This document shows positions 50,005-55,418 of a stretch of DNA of 55,418 bases, piece by piece. How positions within the stretch are numbered: the first letter of the stretch is position 1; every line of letters begins with the position of its first letter. Below the pieces are notes generated by a model. It made no database searches. It was not told where the DNA came from and was given only the letters and a program-made list of their open reading frames with translations. Both the position numbers and the translations under genes were made by a program. The DNA lies in the NCBI GenBank assembly GCA_964643725.1, contig CAZXTL010000010.1:1-55418 (forward strand). The letters are read 5' to 3'. This DNA is from DYQY01 sp964643725 (GTDB lineage: Bacteria; Margulisbacteria; Riflemargulisbacteria; GWF2-35-9; DYQY01).

Positions 50005-50740
50005 TAAAAAGCTTATTAAGAAGAATTTTTCTAGATGTGTTGCTACCTATAATGATTCTGCTGTAGTGCAGAAATATATGGCAGAACGGCTAGTTCAGAT
50101 GCTTCAAGAACAGGGTTTTTCGAGTTTCAAAAAAGTTTTAGAAATAGGCGCTGGTACAGGATTGCTTACTGAATTAATGGTTGAAAAAATAAAAATTAAT
50201 TCATATTTTGCTAATGATATTGTTAACAATTACCATGAGTTTATTACAAATATTTCAACTGAAATCAAATTTTTGGATGGCGACATAGAGTATATAGAGT
50301 TAGGTGATGATTTGGATTTGATAATCGCTAATGCTGTGTTTCAATGGATTGCAGACAAAGATAGTTTTTTAAAGAAAGTTAAGTCATCTTTAAGTGATAA
50401 AGGAATCTTTGCTTTTACTACTTTTTTGCCTGATAATTTTCATGAAATAAGTGATGTTTTCGGCGTATCCTTGGATTACTTAGATAAAGAAAATTTAGTT
50501 AAACTTCTTGAAGCAAATTTTAAAGTTTTAGCTGTAGTAGAGCAGGAGAAACAATTATTTTTCGATGATTATTTGAGTGTTTTATCGCATATTCGAGACA
50601 CAGGGACAAATAATTTAAGTGTTGAGACATTTTCAAAGAAGCAATTGTTAGAAAAAGAAATATTATATAAAGATAAATATTGTAAGAACGGGAAATGGGT
50701 TCTTACGTATAAACCTATATGGTTAGTCTGTTCTGTCTAA
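49997..50740 (+). CDS. bioC: malonyl-ACP O-methyltransferase
   Basis: The 247-residue class I SAM methyltransferase has the start FSRCVATYNDSAVVQKYMAERL, the SAM motif VLEIGAGTGLLTELM and ANAVFQWIADKDSFLK, as in BioC. It methylates the free carboxyl of malonyl-ACP, letting the fatty acid enzymes extend it to pimeloyl-ACP. The fab operon in this window would provide that elongation. It ends the bioF-bioG-bioC unit; bioA, bioB and bioD are not here. Confidence 0.92.
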   Translation: MFDKKLIKKNFSRCVATYNDSAVVQKYMAERLVQMLQEQGFSSFKKVLEIGAGTGLLTELMVEKIKINSYFANDIVNNYHEFITNISTEIKFLDGDIEYIELGDDLDLIIANAVFQWIADKDSFLKKVKSSLSDKGIFAFTTFLPDNFHEISDVFGVSLDYLDKENLVKLLEANFKVLAVVEQEKQLFFDDYLSVLSHIRDTGTNNLSVETFSKKQLLEKEILYKDKYCKNGKWVLTYKPIWLVCSV

Positions 50741-51132
50741 TTTAAAACCAGTAATGTCCTGCTTCGACTGACTTGGTCGGGATTGTACAAGTTAGATATT
50801 TCGCTGACAAAACTATTTATTCATTAGGCTGTCATCCTGAACTTGATTCAGGATCCAGACATATATTAAATTTGACGATTACAAAACATTAAGTAGATTA
50901 TTAATTGAATATAGACTAATAAATAGTCCCTAATTTAAGCTTATAATAGTAAACTAGCTGCTTCAATATTTAAATAAACAGTAAGCCTGGATCCCGGATC
51001 GGAGTCCGGGATGACATCTCGTCAACGAATTACTTAACTTCTACAGGGATGACATTTTAAAAATCATTCTTATTGGATATATTCTATTTGTTTGTGTTAT
51101 GATTTTATTACTTATAAAAGGAGGTAATCGAT
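50741..51132. other. 392-bp intergenic region with palindromic repeats, no gene seen
   Basis: The middle is the element at 50830-51016. A partial GGGATGACA copy also lies near 51044-51053. Upstream of the DUF1761 gene the sequence has AAAGGAGGT and an AT-rich stretch but no clear promoter pair. Confidence 0.5.
50830..51016. repeat. palindromic element with TGTCATCC/GGATGACA ends
   Basis: TGTCATCC (50830-50837) and GGATGACA (51009-51016) are inverted copies. Just inside them are stems TCCTGAA/TTCAGGA and ATCCCGGA/TCCGGGAT, followed inward by GGATCCAG and CTGGATCC. The total is about 187 bp with an AT-rich centre. Confidence 0.7.
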
Positions 51133-51528
51133 ATGAACTTCTTCTCAAGTATAATTATTGGTTCTGTTGTTTTTGCTTTTGGAAGTCTTTGGTATTCTCC
51201 AATTTTGTTTGGAACTTATTGGATGAAACAGAATGATATAGATAAAAACAGTATTGATATATCTAGTATGTGGAAGAGCCAAGTAGCAGGACTTTTTAAT
51301 AATATAATTATGGCAACAGGGTTTGACTTTTTGTTTTATAAGTTTGCAATATCCTCTATGTTTGATGCATTATTGTTAGCTTTTGTTATTTGGATAGCGT
51401 TTATGACCCCAATGTTGTTTTCTCGTGTGATTTGGGAACGTCGTTCATTTGGTGCGCATCTTTTGGATAAGTTTTATTATTTGATTGTTATGATGTTTAT
51501 AGCAATTTTGTCTTATGCGTGGATGTAA
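51133..51528 (+). CDS. DUF1761 family membrane protein
   Basis: The 131 residues form four transmembrane segments and match DUF1761: FFSSIIIGSVVFAFGSLWYSPILFGTYWMK, then a soluble loop and a final helix pair. The function is unknown. AAGGAGGT lies 7 nt before the ATG. The next gene follows after 28 nt on the same strand. Confidence 0.8.
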   Translation: MNFFSSIIIGSVVFAFGSLWYSPILFGTYWMKQNDIDKNSIDISSMWKSQVAGLFNNIIMATGFDFLFYKFAISSMFDALLLAFVIWIAFMTPMLFSRVIWERRSFGAHLLDKFYYLIVMMFIAILSYAWM

Positions 51529-51556
51529 ATAGAAGTTATTTTTCTGAAGGGTTAAA

Positions 51557-52285
51557 TTGAAGTTTAAAAACTTATTTATTTTTTGTATTAACTGCACAGT
51601 TCTTATTGTTTTATTTTTTGTTTTAAAGCTTAGTTTAATGACACCACAGAATGTTCGAGATTGGTCTGTTGAGCAAGCAATTTTGCCGGAAGTTACTGTT
51701 TCTCAAAACATTGTTCATATAAAAAATGTTCGTAACTTTAGCTATAAAACTAAGGATAGTTACATTCCGAGTTATTACGATAGCAACTATAATCTTGAGC
51801 AGTTATCTTCTGTTGATTACTTGATTTGTTATTTTGCTAATTGGAAGGGTCCTGCGCATACATTTTTGAAGTTTAATTTTGAAGGCGGAAAACCGTTGAT
51901 TGTTTCAGTTGAAACAAGAAAAGAAAAAGGTGAAACATTTTCTATTTTAAAGGGCTTAATTAATACTTATGAGCTTATGTATGTTTTAGGTGATGAAAAT
52001 GATGTAGTAAAGCTTAGAACTGTTTATAAAAAGGATCCAGTAGATAGTTATTCTTTAATTCTAAATAAAAAGGAGAGTAGAGAGTTACTGCTAGATATGT
52101 TAAGAAGGAGCGAGAAATTAAGAAGTAAACCTGAATTCTATAATTCGCTAACAAATAATTGTTTAACTAATATTATTTACCACCTAAATAGAGTGACTGG
52201 AAAGAAATTACCATTTATAACTTATAAAGTGATATTGCCTGGGTATTCTTATGAATTGTTAAAAGAAAAAGGGGTAATTAGTTAG
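51557..52285 (+). CDS. DUF4105 (Lnb N-terminal domain-like) protein
   Basis: The 242-residue protein has an N-terminal membrane anchor (about 8-28), then the DUF4105 domain: VRDWSVEQAILPEV, IKNVRNFSYKTKDSY, AHTFLKFNFEGGKPLIVSVETRKEKGE, YELMYVLGDENDVVKLRT and NNCLTNIIYHLNR with a conserved Asn-Cys. The fold is papain/NlpC-like, suggesting a cell-surface amidase or peptidase with Cys-His, but the function is not established. The start is TTG with AAGGG upstream. Confidence 0.82.
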   Translation: MKFKNLFIFCINCTVLIVLFFVLKLSLMTPQNVRDWSVEQAILPEVTVSQNIVHIKNVRNFSYKTKDSYIPSYYDSNYNLEQLSSVDYLICYFANWKGPAHTFLKFNFEGGKPLIVSVETRKEKGETFSILKGLINTYELMYVLGDENDVVKLRTVYKKDPVDSYSLILNKKESRELLLDMLRRSEKLRSKPEFYNSLTNNCLTNIIYHLNRVTGKKLPFITYKVILPGYSYELLKEKGVIS

Positions 52286-52329
52286 TCTTTATTAGTAACT
52301 TAATTTATGTCACCAGTGTTGTCATAACT

Positions 52330-52707
52330 TTAGTACTTTTGTTTTTCTGGAATAACTCCACGAACTCCACCAGTAGGATCTGCCATATCGCCTTTATATC
52401 TAGGGATTAAATGAATATGCACATGTGGAATAGTTTGACCTGCTGACTCTCCAACATTAATCCCTACATTAAACCCTATAGGAAAATACTTTTCATCTAA
52501 ATACTGCTTAGCATCATCTACTAATTTCCATAAGGCATTTTTTTCCTCTTCATTTAATTCAAAATAATCTGCCACATGTCTGGTTGGTATTATTAATAGA
52601 TGCCCTATGTTAACTGGGTATTTGTCCTCTATGACAAAGCCAAATTGCCTAACAATTATCATTTTTTCCTGTTTAATTGAACAAAATGGACAAGTAAATA
52701 TACTCAT
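52330..52707 (-). CDS. HIT family protein
   Basis: The ATG at 52707 is chosen because GGAGG is 5 nt upstream and the product then begins MSIFTCPFC; an in-frame ATG at 52731 would add eight residues from within the upstream gene. The 125-residue protein has HVHIHLIP, the HxHxH nucleotide-binding triad, and GHLLIIPTRHV. CPFC may bind zinc. HIT hydrolases act on nucleotide conjugates such as Ap4A or AMP-lysine. Its start overlaps the helicase stop by four bases, so it is made with it. Confidence 0.93.
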   Translation of the reverse strand: MSIFTCPFCSIKQEKMIIVRQFGFVIEDKYPVNIGHLLIIPTRHVADYFELNEEEKNALWKLVDDAKQYLDEKYFPIGFNVGINVGESAGQTIPHVHIHLIPRYKGDMADPTGGVRGVIPEKQKY

Positions 52708-55313
52708 TTTATCCTCCAATATTTTCCCCAATAATCAGCATCAATTGGATCATTAAGGTTATTATAATAATCTATAAGATCATTAAACATCTTTTTTTTA
52801 ATTTTTTCTAAATCATTTGTATTTAGTTTCTCCCACAAGGATGAAGAAAACATTATGTAGTTCAAATCCTTGGCGTGTACCATAAATCTCTTTCTTTCAA
52901 ATTTTTCAAAAGGATTAATCAACAAATTATATTTCATCTTTGTTTTATCATTAATATATTCAACATTAAAAGGACAAGTTTTTCTATCAACAACTTGATT
53001 ATTATGTAGCCTATGCTTATAAAATACACAGTATTCTTCAATAAGTTCATCAAAATTACATTCCCCATTAACATCCATTGCTTTTGTAACCGACAACATT
53101 AATATCATTTTATAAGATAATGAATAATTTTTATCGTTAATAAACTCAAAAAAGTCATCATAAATTGTTTCTTCATTATGCAATTTTAAATTCATTTTAT
53201 TTCTTATTTCCGATATAACTTCTGGGGAATAGAAATTCACATCAGTAGTACCTACTTTTAAAATAACACATGGTGTTATTTTTTTATTCTTTACCCAATT
53301 TTTAACAGTATCTGTTGAAACAAATAATTCTCTAGCTAATTTTTCATCACTTAAATAATCTCCATATTGTTTTTCGAAAGTAAAAATGTTTATAGGTTCT
53401 AATTTTCTTTCTTGCTCATAAATAGTATCAAGAAGCAATTCCTCTCTGCTAATATTTTTTTCTGGTTCAAAAAGGTCTGAAAATGGTTTATATAAATTCA
53501 GTCCAAATAATGCATGTAGGCTCCATGGACTATTAGATATATTTCCATAATATCCATAGTTATCAACGACATCAAACACGTATAGTGCTTCTTTGCCCTC
53601 CATTTTTCTTGTTCCTCTGCCTAATTGTTGTGTATATAAAACCTTTGATAAAGTAGGTCGTGCCATAACGATAATAGATGTTCTTGGAGAATCCCAACCT
53701 TCATTAAGTAATGAACAAGTTGTTAAAAATTGTATTTTCCCATCTTGATAATTGTCTATACAAGTATCAGAATTTAAGTTTTTACTACTTACCGATTCAC
53801 AACTAAAACCATTCTCCTTCATAAGCTTAGCCATTTTTTCTGAATGACTTATAGAAACGCAAAAAATTATTCCTGACTTATAATTATTAATTGTTGGATG
53901 AAAATATTTCTTTAACGTATCTACAATTAATTTATCACGAGAAGGCACTATTAAGGTTCTCTGCAAATCAGTACTTACATATTCTTTCCCATTGAATCTC
54001 ACTTGGCTTAAATCTATATTGCTTTCTATTCTATAAGCCTTGATTGGTGATAATAAATTACTTTTTATTGCTTCCTCTAAAGACATTGTTTCTTCATATT
54101 TACCAAAAATATCTTCAAGTTTTTTTTCATCTAATCTTTTATCTGTAGCCGTTAACCCTATTAATGTATTAGGGTTAAAATGCTGAACAACCTTTATCAT
54201 GGTTGGTGCCACTACGTGATGTGCTTCATCAATAACTATGTAATCAAAGGCTTTTTTATCAAGATAATAATAATGTCTACTTATATAAGAATTCGTTACT
54301 ACTGAAATCATATTTTCAAAATCATTCCCAACTGTAACCTCTAATTCATTCTCTATTAGACGCTTCCGAATTTTTTTAATAGTATCATCTCTAAGCTTTG
54401 TCTGAGGAACAACTACAAGAATTTTTGTTATTTTGTCTTTGTTTAATTCTTTGATGAAATCAGCTATATATATTTCTGTTTTTCCTGTACCTGTTGGAAG
54501 CACAATTAAAAAAGTTTTTTCTCCCTTTTCTCTCTCGTTATCAATAGTCTTTATTGTTATCTCTTGATGCTTAAATAATTTTATTTTTCTAGTTACAGAC
54601 AATTTCTGAGCTTGAGTTAGATTCTCTTTTGTTCCAATAAAAAGTTTTAATTCATCATAAAAATTATCCTTTACTTTCATTCCTTCAATTGACCATCTAT
54701 AAACTTTAATGTTGTTTTGAACTATAGAATTTTGCTTTGTAAGTTGTCTTTGATATCTTTCTTTACCAATAAGTATAGGATGATGATATACTTCTCCATT
54801 TTCCTCTATTGCTATTTTCCCTTTTTTTGTACATACCAAATAATCTATATATCTTGTTTGAGAGTTCATATCAATGATTGGTTCTTCTCTTAGTACTGAT
54901 TCTAAAGATTCATTCCCAAAAACATCAATAAACCCCTGTTCAAAATAAGCTTCTGGAACGGTAGGATCTATTTCCAATAATGTTCTATTAACACCTGAAT
55001 TTTTTATTTCTTCTTCATCAAGAATACTGTTCTTTAGTCTTTCATATTCTTCTTTTAAATTCGTAAAATCATCTTCGTCGTCAATTACAAATCTATAGAT
55101 AAAATCATATTTATACATCAAGGAGTTCTGCTCTTTGGTATATTGAGAATAATTAAAGGGATGTATTGAATTACAAATATCTCTATCAATTATTATGGCT
55201 TCATTGTCTTCCTTACAAACATATAAATCGCCTCTTAATATTTTTTCATAAAAAATAAAGCCATTATTATTAAGATATTCGTTAAGTTTGTAAATAGTTG
55301 ATTCATTTAACAC
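52704..55313 (-). CDS. nuclease-helicase: PD-(D/E)XK-like N-terminus plus SF2 DEAH helicase
   Basis: The GTG at 55313 is chosen for its AAGGAT upstream; an ATG at 55370 is possible but would read through a hairpin. The 869-residue protein has an N-terminal region with YIDYLVCTKKGKIAIEENG (D157, E170), a nuclease-like core resembling DUF559. An SF2 helicase follows: LPTGTGKTE, DEAHHV, GLTATD and QQLGRGTRK. Near 635-690 is a DNA-binding-like segment (LARELFVSTDTVKNWVK). Type I/III restriction subunit R proteins are related, so defence or DNA repair is plausible, but no methylase is adjacent. The C-terminal domain is unassigned. Confidence 0.78.
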   Translation of the reverse strand: MLNESTIYKLNEYLNNNGFIFYEKILRGDLYVCKEDNEAIIIDRDICNSIHPFNYSQYTKEQNSLMYKYDFIYRFVIDDEDDFTNLKEEYERLKNSILDEEEIKNSGVNRTLLEIDPTVPEAYFEQGFIDVFGNESLESVLREEPIIDMNSQTRYIDYLVCTKKGKIAIEENGEVYHHPILIGKERYQRQLTKQNSIVQNNIKVYRWSIEGMKVKDNFYDELKLFIGTKENLTQAQKLSVTRKIKLFKHQEITIKTIDNEREKGEKTFLIVLPTGTGKTEIYIADFIKELNKDKITKILVVVPQTKLRDDTIKKIRKRLIENELEVTVGNDFENMISVVTNSYISRHYYYLDKKAFDYIVIDEAHHVVAPTMIKVVQHFNPNTLIGLTATDKRLDEKKLEDIFGKYEETMSLEEAIKSNLLSPIKAYRIESNIDLSQVRFNGKEYVSTDLQRTLIVPSRDKLIVDTLKKYFHPTINNYKSGIIFCVSISHSEKMAKLMKENGFSCESVSSKNLNSDTCIDNYQDGKIQFLTTCSLLNEGWDSPRTSIIVMARPTLSKVLYTQQLGRGTRKMEGKEALYVFDVVDNYGYYGNISNSPWSLHALFGLNLYKPFSDLFEPEKNISREELLLDTIYEQERKLEPINIFTFEKQYGDYLSDEKLARELFVSTDTVKNWVKNKKITPCVILKVGTTDVNFYSPEVISEIRNKMNLKLHNEETIYDDFFEFINDKNYSLSYKMILMLSVTKAMDVNGECNFDELIEEYCVFYKHRLHNNQVVDRKTCPFNVEYINDKTKMKYNLLINPFEKFERKRFMVHAKDLNYIMFSSSLWEKLNTNDLEKIKKKMFNDLIDYYNNLNDPIDADYWGKYWRIK

Positions 55314-55352
55314 TATGTATATCCTTATTCGTCTTTTTTGGACTAAACGGTG

Positions 55353-55369
55353 TGTCGGAAATCCCGACA
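55353..55369. repeat. short palindrome upstream of the helicase
   Basis: TGTCGG (55353-55358) and CCGACA (55364-55369) form a 6-bp stem with a 5-nt loop. It overlaps the alternative ATG start of the helicase gene and lies next to unexplained sequence at the window end. Confidence 0.5.
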
Positions 55370-55418
55370 TACTGAAGTTTTATTGGTTTTGAGTTCGTGT
55401 TAAGCGACCATTTGGTGC

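Noticed and set aside
50741..51132. tRNA or small RNA gene in the largest intergenic gap
   Set aside because: No cloverleaf or conserved tRNA boxes are seen, and the stems present belong to the repeat element.

Overview
The window is a gene-dense, AT-rich stretch of bacterial chromosome using the standard code (TAA, TAG and TGA all end genes). The cell has an outer membrane (LptB/LptF lipid-export genes, two OmpA-type proteins) and a fermentative side (phosphotransacetylase-acetate kinase, acyl-CoA dehydrogenase with ETF). Together with the low GC and the short-period intergenic repeats this suggests an uncultured anaerobic or microaerophilic Gram-negative lineage, perhaps near Margulisbacteria/Cyanobacteria. 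That placement is inference only. I see no rRNA, tRNA, CRISPR array, prophage or intact insertion sequence.

Layout. 1-5310: a partial AI-2E-type permease, a NYN-domain nuclease with an unknown membrane-anchored protein, a guanidino-modifying-enzyme-fold protein, and a SixA-type phosphatase with a kinase-like protein. 5373-11830: three large or medium proteins carrying cell-wall hydrolase domains (lysozyme-like plus amidase_3; M15_3 peptidase; a Cys/His peptidase-like domain with repeated PSFW[EQ]RLFG motifs). None has an obvious Sec signal. 11893-15805: ferritin and flavin reductase, a DUF559 nuclease between two palindromic repeat elements, and a strikingly short Mfd. 15852-27817: a UbiA/MenA-like prenyltransferase, small zinc-ribbon and TfoX proteins, two OmpA paralogues around a DUF975 protein, an EamA exporter, a B12-radical SAM enzyme, CopA, a pair of paralogous unknown proteins, a TrmH methyltransferase and a CorA-like transporter.

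28022-37991 is the best-defined block: yceD-rpmF-plsX-fabH-acd-etfB-etfA-fabD-fabG-acpP-fabK-like-fabF. It is a full type II fatty-acid elongation set with an acyl-CoA dehydrogenase and its electron-transfer flavoprotein embedded in it. Then follow rnhB, yraN, pta-ackA, lptB-lptF, a dolichol-phosphate-mannose-synthase-like glycosyltransferase, folP-folK-tsaE-tsaB-rimI (folate and the tRNA t6A pathway), bioF-bioG-bioC (pimeloyl-ACP and biotin), DUF1761 and DUF4105 proteins, and a HIT protein overlapped by a nuclease-helicase.

Two sequence-level themes run through the window. First, at least seven genes have a -10-like hexamer ending exactly 6 nt before an ATG that has no Shine-Dalgarno, as expected for leaderless mRNAs starting at the A of the ATG. 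Other genes, especially those inside operons, have good AGGAGG sites. Second, intergenic gaps carry degenerate 7-8 bp tandem repeats and nested palindromic REP/MITE-like elements, several of which overlap promoters or start codons.
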